Shown here: positions 10,956-24,780 of the stretch, in pieces | Position numbering within the stretch: position 1 is the first letter of the stretch | Layout of the letters: every line of letters starts with the position of its first letter | Assembly (NCBI RefSeq): GCF_004210375.1 | Contig: NC_134825.1 | Span: 4,464,001-4,528,000 of the forward strand | DNA: 64,000 nucleotides | From: Tachypleus tridentatus | Taxonomy: Eukaryota > Arthropoda > Merostomata > Xiphosura > Limulidae | Reading direction: 5' to 3' | Position numbers and translations under genes: made by a program | The notes under the pieces: generated by a model | The model's database searches: none | The model's input: only the letters and a program-made list of their open reading frames with translations | What the model was told of the DNA's origin: nothing

Positions 10956-12935
10956 TAAACCAGCACCAGTAAACTGTTCTATCGTTTCAGTTTGCACCAG
11001 TACCAGTGAACTGTTTTCTCGTTTCAGTTTGCACCAGAACCAGTGAACTGTTCTCTCGTTTCAGTTTGCACCAGTACCAGTGAACTGTTCTCTCGTTTCA
11101 GTTTGCACCAGTACTAGTGAGCTGTTCTGTCGTTTCAGTTTGCACCAGCACTAGTGAGCTGTTCTGTCGTTTCAGTTTGCACCAGCACTAGTGAGCTGTT
11201 CTCTCGTTTCAGTTTGCACCAGCACTAGTGAGCTGTTCTGTCGTTTCAGTTTGCACCAGCACTAGTGAGCTGTTCTGTCGTTTCAGTTTGCACCAGCACT
11301 AGTGAGCTGTTCTCTCGTTTCAGTTTGCACCAGCACTAGTGAGCTGTTCTGTCGTTTCAGTTTGCACCAGCACTAGTGAGCTGTTCTCTCGTTTCAGTTT
11401 GCACCAGCACTAGTGAGCTGTTCTCTCGTTTCAGTTTGCGCCAGCACTAGTGAGCTGTTCTCTCGTTTCAGTTTGCGCCAGTGCTAGTGAACTGTTCTCT
11501 CGTTTCAGTTTGCACCAGTGCTAGTGAGCTGTTCTGTCGTTTCAGTTTGCACCAGTGCTAGTGAGCTGTTCTGTCGTTTCAGTTTGCACCAGTGCTAGTG
11601 AGCTGTTCTGTCGTTTCAGTTTGCACCAGTGCTAGTGAGCTGTTCTGTCGTTTCAGTTTGCACCAGTGCTAGTGAGCTGTTCTGTCGTTTCAGTTTGCAC
11701 CAGTGCTAGTAAGCTGTTCTGTCGTTTCAGTTTGCACCAGCACTAGTGAGCTGTTCTGTCGTTTCAGTTTGCGCCAGTACCAGTGAGCTGTTCTGTCGTT
11801 TCAGTTTGCGCCAGTACCAGTGAGCTGTTGTGTCGTTTCAGTTTGCACCAGTACTAGTGAGCTGTTGTGTCGTTTCAGTTTGCACCAGTACTAGTGAACT
11901 GTTCTATCCTTTCAGTTTGCACCAGTACCAGTGAGCTGTTGTGTTGTTTCAGTTTGCACCAGTGCTAGTGAGCTGTTCTTTTGTTTCAGTTTGCACCAGT
12001 ACCAGTGAACTGTTCTCTCGTTTCAGTTTGCACCAGTACTAGTGAGCTGTTCTGTCGTTTCAGTTTGCACCAGTGCTAGTGAGCTGTTCTGTCGTTTCAG
12101 TTTGCACCAGTGCTAGTGAGCTGTTCTGTCGTTTCAGTTTGCACCAGTGCTAGTGAGCTGTTCTGTCGTTTCAGTTTGCACCAGTGCTAGTGAGCTGTTC
12201 TGTCGTTTCAGTTTGCACCAGTGCTAGTAAGCTGTTCTGTCGTTTCAGTTTGCACCAGCACTAGTGAGCTGTTCTGTTGTTTCAGTTTGCACCAGTGCTA
12301 GTGAGCTGTTCTGTCATTTCAGTTTGCGCCAGTACCAGTGAGCTGTTGTGTCGTTTCAGTTTGCACCAGTACTAGTGAGCTGTTGTGTCGTTTCAGTTTG
12401 CACCAGTACTAGTGAACTGTTCTATCCTTTCAGTTTGCACCAGTACCAGTGAGCTGTTGTGTTGTTTCAGTTTGCACCAGTACTAGTGAACTGTTCTATC
12501 GTTTCAGTTTGCACCAGTACTAGTGAACTGTTCTATCGTTTCAGTTTGCACCAGTACCAGTGAACTGTTCTATCATTTCAGTGTGCGCCAGTACCAGTGA
12601 GCTGTTCTATCGTTTCAGTTTGCGCCAGTACTGGTGAACTGTGCTATTGTTTCAGTTTGCACCAGTACCAGTGAACTGTTCTGTTGTTTCAGTTTGCACC
12701 AGTACCAGTGAACTGTTCTGTTGTTTCAGTTTGCACCAGTACTAGTGAGCTGTTGTGTTGTTTCAGTTTGCACCAGTGCTAGTGAACTGTTCTTTCGTTT
12801 CAGTTTGCACCAGTACCAGTGAGCTGTTCTATCATTTCAGTTTGCACCAGTACCAGTGAGCTGTTCTATCATTTCAGTTTGCACCAGTACCAGTGAACTG
12901 TTCTGTTGTTTCAGTTTGCACCAGTACTAGTGAAC
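10956..12935. repeat. 37-bp minisatellite family A, copy 2 (about 53 units)
   Basis: Same unit and the same order of variants as copy 1. For example, the sequence of gtgct runs followed by 'gtgtcgtttcag' units and then 'ctatcctttcag' units is repeated. It therefore duplicated as a block and then changed slightly in unit number. Confidence 0.95.
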
Positions 12936-15900
12936 TGTTCTGGTAGTACTGTCTACACAAGTACTAGTGAACTGTTCTGGTAGTACTGTCTACAGAAGTA
13001 CAGGTGAACTGTTCTGGTAGTACTGTCTACACAAGTACTAGTGAACTGTTCTGGTAGTACTGTCTACACCTGTAGTAGTGAACTGTTCTGGTAGTATTGT
13101 CTACACCTGTAGTAGTGAACTGTTCTGGTAGTACTGTCTACACCTGTAGTAGTGAACTGTTCTGGTAGTACTGTCTACACCTGTAGTAGTGAACTGTTCT
13201 GGTAGTACTGTCTACACAAGTAGTAGTGAACTGTTCTGGTAGTACTGTCTACACAAGTACTAGTGAACTGTTCTGGTAGTACTGTCTACACCTGTAGTAG
13301 TGAACTGTTCTGGTAGTACTGTCTACACAAGTACTAGTGAACTGTTCTGGTAGTACTCGCTACACAAGTACTAGTGAACTGTTCTGGTGGTACTGTCTCA
13401 CACCTGTAGTAGTGAACTGTTCTGGTAGTACTGTCTACACAAGTAATAGTGAACTGTTCTGGTAGTACTGTCTACACAAGTAGTAGTGAACTGTTCTGGT
13501 AGTACTGTCTATACAAGTAGTAGTGAACTCTTCTGGTAGTACTGTCTACACAAGTAGTAGTGAACTGTTCTGGTAGTACTGTCTACACAAGTAGTAGTGA
13601 ACTGTTCTGGTAGTACTGTCTACACCTGTAGTAGTGAACTGTTCTGGTAGTACTGTCTACACAAGTGGTAGTGAACTGTTCTGGTGGTACTGTCTACACC
13701 TGTAGTAGTGAACTGTTCTGGTAGTACTGTCTACACAAGTAGTAGTGAACTGTTCTGGTAGTACTGTCTACACAAGTAGTAGTGAACTGTTCTGGTAGTA
13801 CTGTCTACACAAGTAGTAGTGAACTGTTCTGGTAGTACTGTCTACACCAATACTAGTGAACTGTTCTGGTAGTACTGTCTACACAAGTACTAGTGAACTG
13901 TTCTGGTAGTACTGTCTACACAAGTACTAGTGAACTGTACTGGCAGTACTGTCTACAGAAGTACAGGTGAACTGTTCTGGTAGTACTGTCTACAGAAGTA
14001 CAGGTGAACTGTTCTGGTAGTACTGTCTACACAAGTACTAGTGAACTGTTCTGGTAGTACTGTCTACACCTGTAGTAGTGAACTGTTCTGGTAGTACTGT
14101 CTACACCTGTAGTAGTGAACTGTTCTGGTAGTATTGTCTACACCTGTAGTAGTGAACTGTTCTGGTAGTACTGTCTACACCTGTAGTAGTGAACTGTTCT
14201 GGTAGTACTGTCTACAGAAGTAGTAGTGAACTGTTCTGGTAGTACTGTCTACACAAGTACTAGTGAACTGTTCTGGTAGTACTGTCTACACAAGTAATAG
14301 TGAACTGTTCTGGTAGTACTGTCTACACCTGTAGTAGTGAACTGTTCTGGTAGTACTGTCTGCACAAGTAGTTGTGAACTGTTCTGGTAGTACTGTCTAC
14401 ACAAGTAGACAGTGAACTGTTCTGGTAGTACTGTCTACACAAGTAGTAGTGAACTGTTCTGGTAGTACTGTCTACACCTGTAGTAGTGAACTGTTCTGGT
14501 AGTACTGTCTACACAAGTAGTAGTGAACTGTTCTGGTAGTACTGTCTACACCTGTAGTAGTGAACTGTTCTGGTAGTACTGTCTACACAAGTAGTAGTGA
14601 ACTGTTCTGGTAGTACTGTCTACACAAGTAGTAGTGAACTGTTCTGGTAGTACTGTCTACACAAGTAATAGTGAACTGTTCTGGTAGTACTGTCTACACC
14701 TGTAGTAGTGAACTGTTCTGGTAGTACTGTCTACACAAGTAGTAGTGAACTGTTCTGGTAGTACTGTCTACACAAGTAATAGTGAACTGTTCTGGTAGTA
14801 CTGTCTACACAAGTAATAGTGAACTGTTCTGGTAGTACTGTCTACACCTGTAGTAGTGAACTGTTCTGGTAGTACTGTCTACACAAGTAGTAGTGAACTG
14901 TTCTGGTAGTACTGTCTACACAAGTAGTAGTGAACTGTTCTGGTAGTACTGTCTACACAAGTAGTAGTGAAGTGTTCTGGTAGTACTGTCTACACCAATA
15001 CTAGTGAACTGTTCTGGTAGTACTGTCTACACAAGTACTAGTGAACTGTTCTGGTAGTACTGTCTACACAAGTACTAGTGAACTGTACTGGCAGTACTGT
15101 CTACAGAAGTACAGGTGAACTGTTCTGGTAGTACTGTCTACAGAAGTACAGGTGAACTGTTCTGGTAGTACTGTCTACACAAGTACTAGTGAACTGTTCT
15201 GGTAGTACTGTCTACACCTGTAGTAGTGAACTGTTCTGGTAGTACTGTCTACACCTGTAGTAGTGAACTGTTCTGGTAGTATTGTCTACACCTGTAGTAG
15301 TGAACTGTTCTGGTAGTACTGTCACACCTGTAGTAGTGAACTGTTCTGGTAGTACTGTCTGCAGAAGTAGTAGTGAACTGTTCTGGTAGTACTGTCTCAC
15401 ACAAGTACTAGTGAACTGTTCTGGTAGTACTGTCTACACAAGTAATAGTGAACTGTTCTGGTAGTACTGTCTACACCTGTAGTAGTGAACTGTTCTGGTA
15501 GTACTGTCTGCACAAGTAGTTGTGAACTGTTCTGGTAGTACTGTCTACACAAGTAGACAGTGAACTGTTCTGGTAGTACTGTCTACACAAGTAGTAGTGA
15601 ACTGTTCTGGTAGTACTGTCTACACCTGTAGTAGTGAACTGTTCTGGTAGTACTGTCTACACAAGTAGTAGTGAACTGTTCTGGTAGTACTGTCTACACC
15701 TGTAGTAGTGAACTGTTCTGGTAGTACTGTCTACACAAGTAGTAGTGAACTGTTCTGGTAGTACTGTCTACACAAGTAGTAGTGAACTGTTCTGGTGGTA
15801 CTGTCTACACAAGTAGTAGTGAACTGTTCTGGTAGTACTGTCTACACAAGTAGTAGTGAAGTGTTCTGGTAGTACTGTCTACACCAGTACTAGTGAACTG

Positions 15901-18452
15901 TTCTGGTAGTACTGTCTACACAATAGTGAACTGTTCTGGTAGTACTGTCTACACAATAGTGAACTGTTCTGGTAGTACTGTCTACACCAATACTAGTGAA
16001 CTGTTCTGGTAGTACTGTCTACACAAGTACTAGTGAACTGTACTGGCAGTACTGTCTACAGAAGTACAGGTGAACTGTTCTGGTAGTACTGTCTACACAA
16101 GTACTAGTGAACTGTTCTGGTAGTACTGTCTACAGAAGTACAGGTGAACTGTTCTGGTAGTACTGTCTACACAAGTACTAGTGAACTGTTCTGGTAGTAC
16201 TGTCTACACCTGTAGTAGTGAACTGTTCTGGTAGTACTGTCTACACCTGTAGTAGTGAACTGTTCTGGTAGTATTGTCTACACCTGTAGTAGTGAACTGT
16301 TCTGGTAGTACTGTCTACACCTGTAGTAGTGAACTGTTCTGGTAGTACTGTCTACACAAGTAGACAGTGAACTGTTCTGGTAGTACTGTCTACACAAGTA
16401 GTAGTGAACTGTTCTGGTAGTACTGTCTACACCTGTAGTAGTGAACTGTTCTGGTAGTACTGTCTACACAATAGTGAACTGTTCTGGTAGTACTGTCTAC
16501 ACCAATACTAGTGAACTGTTCTGGTAGTACTGTCTACACAAGTACTAGTGAACTGTACAGGCAGTACTGTCTACAGAAGTACAGGTGAACTTTTCTGGTA
16601 GTACTGTCTACACAAGTACTAGTGAACTGTTCTGGTAGTACTGTCTACAGAAGTACAGGTGAACTGTTCTGGTAGTACTGTCTACACAATAGTGAACTGT
16701 TCTGGTAGTACTGTCTACACCAATACTAGTGAACTGTTCTGGTGGTACTGTCTACACAAGTACTAGTGAACTGTACAGGCAGTACTGTCTACAGAAGTAC
16801 AGGTGAACTTTTCTGGTAGTACTGTCTACACAAGTACTAGTGAACTGTTCTGGTAGTACTGTCTACAGAAGTACAGGTGAACTGTTCTGGTGGTACTGTC
16901 TACACAAGTACTAGTGAACTGTTCTGGTAGTACTGTCTACACCTGTAGTAGTGAACTGTTCTGGTAGTACTGTCTACACCTGTAGTAGTGAACTGTTCTG
17001 GTAGTATTGTCTACACCTGTAGTAGTGAACTGTTCTGGTAGTACTGTCTACACCTGTAGTAGTGAACTGTTCTGGTAGTACTGTCTACACAAGTAGACAG
17101 TGAACTGTTCTGGTAGTACTGTCACACAAGTAGTAGTGAACTGTTCTGGTGGTACTGTCTACACCTGTAGTAGTGAACTGTTCTGGTAGTACTGTCTCAC
17201 ACAATAGTGAACTGTTCTGGTAGTACTGTCTACACCAATACTAGTGAACTGTTCTGGTAGTACTGTCTACACAAGTACTAGTGAACTGTACAGGCAGTAC
17301 TGTCTACAGAAGTACAGGTGAACTGTTCTGGTAGTACTGTCTACACAAGTACTAGTGAACTGTTCTGGTAGTACTGTCTACAGAAGTACAGGTGAACTGT
17401 TCTGGTAGTACTGTCTACACAAGTACTAGTGAACTGTTCTGGTAGTACTGTCTACACAAGTACTAGTGAACTGTTCTGGTAGTACTGTCTACACCTGTAG
17501 TAGTGAACTGTTCTGGTAGTACTGTCTACACCTGTAGTAGTGAACTGTTCTGGTAGTACTGTCTACACAAGTAGTAGTGAACTGTTCTGGTAGTACTGTC
17601 TACACCTGTAGTAGTGAACTGTTCTGGTAGTACTGTCTACACAAGTAGTAGTGAACTGTTCTGGTAGTACTGTCTACACAAGTAATAGTGAACTGTTCTG
17701 GTAGTACTGTCCACAGAGTAATAGTGAACTGTTCTGGTAGTACTGTCTACACCTGTAGTAGTGAACTGTTCTGGTAGTACTGTCTACACAAGTAGTAGTG
17801 AACTGTTCTGGTAGTACTGTCTACACAAGTAGTAGTGAACTGTTCTGGTAGTACTGTCTACACAAGTAGTAGTGAACTGTTCTGGTAGTACTGTCTACAC
17901 AAGTAGTAGTGAACTGTTCTGGTAGTACTGTCTACACAAGTAGTAGGTGAAGTGTTCTGGTAGTACTGTCTACACCAGTACTAGTGAACTGTTCTGGTAG
18001 TACTGTCTACACAATAGTGAACTGTTCTTGTAGTACTGTTTACACAAGTAGTAGTGAACTGTTCTGGTAGTACTGTCTACACAAGTAGTAGTGAACTGTT
18101 CTGGTAGTACTGTCTACACAAGTAGTAGTGAACTGTTCTGGTAGTACTGTCTACACAAGTAGTAGTGAACTGTTCTGGTAGTACTGTCTACACAAGTAGT
18201 AGTGAACTGATCTGGTAGTACTGTCTACACAAGTAGTAGTGAACTGTTCTGGTAGTACTGTCTACACAAGTAGTAGTGAACTGTTCTGGTAGTACTGTCT
18301 ACACAAGTAGTAGTGAACTGATCTGGTAGTACTGTCTACACAAGTAGTAGTGAACTGTTCTGGTAGTACTGTCTACACAAGTAGTAGTGAACTGATCTGG
18401 TAGTACTGTCTACACAAGTAGTAGTGAACTGTTCTGGTAGTACTGTCTACAT
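12936..18452. repeat. 37-bp minisatellite family B, copy 2 (about 149 units)
   Basis: Long extension of family B. Distinctive runs recur: a unit with 'tctacaccaatactag' starts at 13,841 and again at 14,989, an offset of 1,148 bp or about 31 units, followed each time by the same order of variant units ('tactggcagtac', 'cagaagtacagg', 'cacctgtag', 'aagtagacagtg'). This indicates higher-order repeats of about 1.15 kb. Towards the right end the variant 'gaactgatctgg' alternates. The array ends at 'ataagtactccttgg'. Confidence 0.95.
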
Positions 18453-20424
18453 AAGTACTCCTTGGATATTTTAAATTGAATGTTTTGTTTTTATAAATGT
18501 TGATGAATTATTCTACTATTTGAGGTTTTCCACTACTACTGTAGAGTTCTGTTATCTTAGTGTTCACAAGTACTTTAGTTTTCTTCTTTTAATCTGAAAC
18601 AAGTAAATTCAGCAGCTCTATTAGTGAAATGTAATAAATGTTTGATGAACACATCCAAATTTTGCTAGTCTGTTAATCTTATATTAGTACTAATGAAAGC
18701 TAAATTGGCTTTTTGAAACAAGATGTTACTATTAGATACTTGAACAAAGAGCAATAAACAGGATGTTGTTTAAATCTAAAGAAACAGAAGCCTTTCTGAG
18801 CTCAGTTCATATATCCTGAGTGACATTAAACACTTCATTATATCTCAGCATTATTGTTATTTCTAATAAATTGACTAAGTTGTCTATGTCCCCATCTGGA
18901 GGTAATATTACTAACTAATTCATGCTATCCTATTAATTCCACTGTTTTTTCCTAAAAAACAACACTTGTAAGAACAAGTAACTCTTCAAATGGATAAATT
19001 TTTTCCTGTAACAAACCTTAAAGAACTTATGATCTTTACCATACTTTATCACTGTTATCTGGTGAAAACATACAACTAGCAACAGTTATCTGAATATGTT
19101 ACAAAACATGGTAACATCTTTCCTGGGATACAATTCATCAATCATTTAAACTAATTTCAAGCCCATACATTGATCCCGTTCTATTACAACATTTTGGTAA
19201 CAGATGAAAACTGTCCACAACCTACTGTTACTACTTTACAATTACTTTTTATACAACAAAATGTCATATATACCTGTAACAGAAACTTAACATTAGCATG
19301 CTAGAATATTTCCTCAATTCCTTCATAGAAATAAGCAACAATTTGTGAAAACTTACAAAAAACAAACACCTTGAAACACATAACACCTCAAAAACAAAGA
19401 TTAATTTATGTTGATTAAAATATTCTTATTAATGAATAGTTTAAATCAGCATCAGGCCATTTGTGAGATAATTCTGTAAGTGGTACTCTTTACATGTATG
19501 CACTTTGCAACAAATTCCCATACTTAAAGCTACTGATTTATAAATTACCTACTAATTGGAGTATGACTCATGAAACAGTTGCATATGTGAGAAAATACAA
19601 AAAATGAAGCATTAATAGCTTCTAATTATCTGTTTAAACTGTGAATATTAATTGTACCTTCAAAATTAAAATAACTTGCTCCAAATCTCATGTTACAGTT
19701 TTAATTTTACAGTTTCCAACTAATATTACCCAACTTTGTATGAACTGTAACAGAACAGCACCTCCCCAAATATTTTCAAAGGCGTCTTGAACATAAGTAA
19801 TCGTATTTATCTGAAAATCTGTTTCAACCAGTCCTGCTTACTACATATATCTTTTCTGCCAAACTTTGAACTGCAACTAAGCCTTCTTTGACCCTAGGTT
19901 TGAGAACTACTGTGGTACAACAAAGAGATTTATGATGTAACTGAACTACAAAAAGATATCAAAACATTTATATTTCAGAAAAGAATGTCAGTGTTTTGTA
20001 GTATGTCAAATATTGTTTCATCTGCTGAAGCACGGTGACGTACTTTTATTATTATCACGTTCAAAATGCTGCAAACTAAAAACACCAACCAGAAACAACC
20101 TTTAGTCACAAGCCTTAATATCACACATGTATTACTATCACTCCTGTCATTTTCTTTGTTATCTACCACCAAGATGCACATCAATATAAACACATTCTTT
20201 CACCACTACTGAAAGTTTCAGGCACTTAAAACAGGAATCTATACAATTACCCCTTTATTTGTATAACATAAGCCTGGAGGTACCTTTTACCCATCTACAT
20301 AATTTAAGCATGAATTAGCTTTACTGGTTAGAGGAAACATTCCATGATTTGAAACACATCATTAGTATGATACTACATGAGATAAGGTTTTATATTATTT
20401 TATTTTCATGTAGAGTTTCCAACA
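18453..20424 (-). other. Probable 3' UTR and downstream region of the PLEKHA-like gene
   Basis: AT-rich sequence immediately after the stop codon at 20,425 (minus strand). A minus-strand AATAAA lies near 20,254-20,259, about 165 bases past the stop, and could be the polyadenylation signal. Other AATAAA-like sites occur too, so the transcript end is not fixed by sequence alone. No exon with splice sites is seen; a 72-codon minus-strand frame near 19,975-20,193 has no recognisable motif. Confidence 0.4.
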
Positions 20425-20597
20425 TCACTTCAGTTTCTCCATAGCTACCCATGACAGACTTGAGTTTAAGTGAGGTAGTTTTCGCTGTTGTGTGATGGGA
20501 AGAGGCTGCACTGGACTCCAGTCTTCGTTGTCATCTTCATCTTCTTCCTTTTTCTGCTGTATTGTTTCAGGATCAAGACGTTCCAGGGTTGCTATCA
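20425..20597 (-). CDS. PLEKHA5/6/7-like gene, last coding exon
   Basis: On the minus strand a good acceptor (tttaatgcag) precedes the exon at 20,597. It is entered in phase 1: the A left from the previous exon plus TG makes ATG. The 57 codons end in TGA at 20,425-20,427. The peptide begins M-IATLERLDPETIQQ, continues with an acidic patch (EEDEDDNEDW), and ends SSLSWVAMEKLK. Joined to the exon at 26,752-26,882 it extends a C-terminal helix-like region. Vertebrate PLEKHA7 ends soon after the equivalent of SKVVA, so this acidic tail would be an extension specific to this lineage or isoform. Reading frame, acceptor and stop are seen; membership of the same transcript is inferred from matching phase. 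Confidence 0.75.
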
Positions 20598-21492
20598 CTG
20601 CATTAAATCAAAAAGAACTATTACTAAGAACTTGTGAGCGAAAGTAAAGAAGAGGTTGAAGTAATACGTCAACATAAAACTACAGGCCATGTTTTAAGTC
20701 CAGAGCTTTCCATGTAATATTTTAATTATGAACAAAGTGTTGCCTTATGGAATATGATTCAGAATATTTTGAGAACATCACGTACAGAAATCCACATAAT
20801 TATAATTAAATTAAGACTAACTGGACTTCCTTACTTAGCATTTCTTTATTGAAGTATTTGAAAAATAATTAAAATCTCAAAAACCTTAAAATGTCAAAAG
20901 TAACAAGAAAAAAAGAAGGTTGGTTATGGATGCCAATTACATTAGAAACAACAAATCCTTTGAATAAAGGACAGTTGGTGGACAAAGACATTACAGATTA
21001 CTTCTGTATACCATCTCCTGACCCGAAGATGGCTTGTGGTATTTAACTCTAAATATCATTGCTTGCAAACTTTCTCATCCAGAGGATAATTCTCAGAAGA
21101 ATATTGGAGTCCATAACTTACCTTCTTTGATCATGAAAACAAATTTTAATCATGTGTGAAAGACTATCATAAGCAACAAACGTGAATCAAACCTTATTAT
21201 AGGAACTTTGGTTGTTCTTGTCTAAAGCCATGAGCTGTAAAAGAAAAGTTAACTATAAACATAAGATAAAGCATGCAAAAAGAAACTCTTTGTCCCTCAT
21301 TAATACAAAATAAAGTAAAACATGCAGTTCGAGTTACATGCAATACAATTCTTTTCATTCAAAGAAAACGTTTAATTAAAAATCACATAAAGATATTCAA
21401 AAGTTCTCTATTCTAAATTATTAATGCAAACACCCATGCAACTCATTTTGGTTTGTTTTTCTTTCATTCTGTTTAATATTTTGCATCTTTAT
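20598..21492 (-). other. Intron sequence
   Basis: Part of the intron between 20,597 and 26,752. Near 21,200-21,245 the minus strand shows a good acceptor (ttttcttttacag) followed by about 42 bases and a GT. In the required phase it meets a stop (TAA) at its end, so I do not call it an exon. Confidence 0.5.
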
Positions 21493-21963
21493 TTTATGTA
21501 ACCATTACATAAACTGTTAATACATGCTTACCACTACTTCAAACATATCAAACCATGTAACCATTACATAAACTGGTAATAAATGTTTACCACTACTTCA
21601 AGCATATCAAAATATGTAATCATTACATAAACTTGTAAAATATTTTTACCACTACTTCAAACATATCAAAACATGTAACCATTACATGAACTGGTAATAT
21701 ATATTTACCACTACTTCAAGCATATCAAAATATGTAACCATTACATAAACTTGTAAAATATTTTTACCACTACTTCAAACATATCAAAACATGTAACCAT
21801 TACATGAACTGGTAATATATATTTACCACTACTTCAAGCATATCAAAATATGTAACCATTACATAAACTTGTAAAATATTTTTACCACTACTTCAAACAT
21901 ATCAAAACATGTAACCATTACATGAACTGGTAATATATGTTTACCACTACTTCAAACATATCA
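21493..21963. repeat. 59-bp minisatellite, 8 units
   Basis: Unit approximately 'atgtaaccattacataaact' plus 'tgtaaaatatttttaccact' plus 'acttcaagcatatcaaaat'. Two unit types (aacttgtaaaat and gaactggtaatat) alternate in the right half, suggesting a dimeric duplication of 118 bp. It lies inside an intron of the minus-strand gene. Confidence 0.93.
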
Positions 21964-23064
21964 ATACAATAAAAAACTGTATCCAAAACCAAAGTGGATG
22001 GTTATTCAAGTCTATCATGTCCAAATATTCAGAATCATAAGGTATGATATATTAACTCTCCATACATGAGTTCAGTTATTTCAACCATCAAACTATAAAG
22101 TTTAATACTGTTTACGTAAAGATTAGAAGTCTGCTGAAAACAAAAATCCCATTTTTTAATAAAGTATTTTTACTAAAGATTTGACTGTGAACTTAAAGCT
22201 AGTCTGATTCAGTGGTCATTTTTCATATTAAGAACAAAAATAATTTTTATATTCATATTACAGTTTTCATATACATAGCCTCTATACAGGTTCTTAAACA
22301 AATATCAAAAGTTTTTCAGCCATTTTAGTATATTGTCTCTACTCTAACACTAATTATAATGAAATCATCTGTAGCTAAAAGCCGAAACATATAAAGTGAA
22401 ATAAAAAGTATGTTTATTTGTATAATGACTGCATATTGCAACACATATTACAATTATTTATCCTAAAACCTAGTCTTTTAATCTTTTATTGCTACTTTTA
22501 TTTAACTTGATTACTCTCTCCATTGTATCTAAGGAAACTAGTACAATAAATCAGTAAATCACCTGGCTAGAGCACAATGTTACAGTAAACAACATACTGA
22601 GTTACATCATGCATGCATACCTAAAAGATTTTTTTTTTCATTTTCTTATCCAGCATAATATGTTTCAACTTGTAAATTTTAGTTACTGTTATATCAATAA
22701 ATAAAACCTTACTTACATACAAGTCTCACAGTTCTTTAGTACAGAAGTCTTGATAAAAGTTAACCCTAATATTTTATAGGTTGCTTGTTTGTACTTTCCT
22801 TGATTTCAAATGTGTAACTTAGAACACAAAATAATAGAATGCACAAAAAATACAATCTTCTAAAAGCTATTTTAATCTAACACACTTTTTACATTGATCT
22901 ATAAGTTGGTTTAAGTGATTCCTTTGGCTGATTAACACGACCTCAGAAACTTTAAAACTGATGCATAATAACCCAGAAAAATGAGTTAGCCTTATAATGA
23001 AAAGAACAAGTTAACATATTCTTTTCTTATTGGTTATACATGATCCAAAAGTAAATGTCAGAGA
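21964..23064 (-). other. Intron sequence, nothing recognised
   Basis: AT-rich intron. I saw no convincing exon on the minus strand and no transposon. Confidence 0.5.
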
Positions 23065-23887
23065 AAATTGCTGTCATTATTAGCAGGGTGTCACAAAAAG
23101 GTATGACATGTGGGTCTGAAAATTACTGTCATTATTGGCAGGGTGTCACAGAAAGGTATGACATGTGGGTTTGAAAATTACTGTCATTATTGGCAGGGTG
23201 TCACAGAAAGGTATGACATGTGGGTTTGAAAATTACTGTCATTATTGGCAGGGTGTCACAGAAAGGTATGACATGTGGGTTTGAAAATTACTGTCATTAT
23301 TGGCAGGGTGTCACAGAAAGGTATGACATGTGGGTTTGAAAATTACTGTCATTATTGGCAGGGTGTCACAGAAAGGTATGACATGTGGGTTTGAAAATTA
23401 CTGTCATTATTGGCAGGGTGTCACAGAAAGGTATGACGTGGGTTTGAAAATTACTGTCATTATTGGTAGGGTGTCACAGAAAGGTATGACATGTGGGTTT
23501 GAAAATTACTGTCATTATTGGCAGAGTGTCACAGAAAGGTATGACATGTGGGTTTGAAAATTAATGTCATTATTGTCAGGGTGTCACAGAAAGGTATGAC
23601 ATGTGGGTTTGAAAATTACTGTCATTATTGTCAGGGTGTCACAGAAAGGTATGACATGTGGGTTTGAAAATTACTGTCATTATTGGCAGGGTGTCACAGA
23701 AAGGTATGACATGTGGGTTTGGAAATTACTGTCATTATTGGTAGGGTGTCACAGAAAGGTGTGACATGTGGGTTTAAAAATTATTGTCATTATTGGCAGG
23801 GTGTCACAGAAAGGTATGACATGTGGGTTTGAAAATTACTGTCATTATTGGCAGGGTGTCACAGAAAGGTATGACATGTGGGTTTGA
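23065..23887. repeat. 55-bp minisatellite, about 15 units
   Basis: Unit approximately 'ggtttgaaaattactgtcat' plus 'tattggcagggtgtcacaga' plus 'aaggtatgacatgtg'. Units are highly similar, with only scattered changes such as 'attgtcagg' and 'ttggtaggg', so amplification or homogenisation is recent. One unit lacks 'atgt' near 23,437. A 75-codon frame inside it is a by-product. Confidence 0.95.
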
Positions 23888-24780
23888 CTTTCTGTTAGAG
23901 AAGCAAGAAGAAAGGGGGTTACAACTTTGAATTACGTTTTAGCAAAATTCCATACCATAAATACATAATTTATGTTCAATTCAAGGTATCATTACAGAGG
24001 TAGTAAGAATATTAAAAATGGGTAACTCAGAGGAAAGAACTGACACACTACAAAAAATCCTGAATTTTCCTTAATGTGAAAAAAATGACACATCTCCTGT
24101 ATGCATCACATCTTCTCTATTTACCAACCCTCCATTAAGTATGAAATTGAACATAAATTACTTACTATAATAGCATCATTGCTCAGCAAACCATAACGTT
24201 TATAGCTTTCGATCTTGTTTGGTTACAGAGATATTAAATAGAAAATCAGACCCATTTTGTCATGCCCACCTGTCACATTCTCTCTTCAAAAATGTGTCTA
24301 TCTTATATTTAATTCTATATTATCTATAACCAATAGAAAGCCAAGGTTTTCATCTATGAAATGAGGTATTATGTTTCATTGTGTTCTAAACAGAGAATTG
24401 CCATTTTCTCCTTTAGTAGCAGCTTCATTCCCACAGATAAGATAATGACCAACTTGGATGAATTTGTAATGACTCTTACTACAGAAAAAGTTTGATAATT
24501 AAAGTGCATGTTATTATTCTATATTCATAACTCAATTAAATAAAAATTATTTTGTGCATTACTATCATTAGCATAAAAAGTAGGGTTAAGTGTCATTGAC
24601 AGTCAAAAGCAAAAAAAAAGGAATAAGGCACAGATAAGTACTATATTTATTGTTTTTAATATTCATTCTGTATTTGCTATTATAAAATAAATTAACTGTA
24701 CAAATAGGGACTCCTTCAGGTAAGTTAGGGTTAGATTAGGTCAAATTAATAAAAATAAAACTATTTAACAAAGCATACAT
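23888..24780 (-). other. Intron sequence, nothing recognised
   Basis: AT-rich intron with no exon or repeat that I can name. Confidence 0.5.

Noticed and set aside
7206..18452. CRISPR-like array
   Set aside because: Units are directly adjacent with no unique spacers, and the DNA is eukaryotic. It is a minisatellite.
21205..21246. Small exon on the minus strand (good acceptor, GT after 42 nt)
   Set aside because: In the phase required by the neighbouring exons it ends in a stop; direct joining of 26,752 to 20,597 keeps the frame without it.
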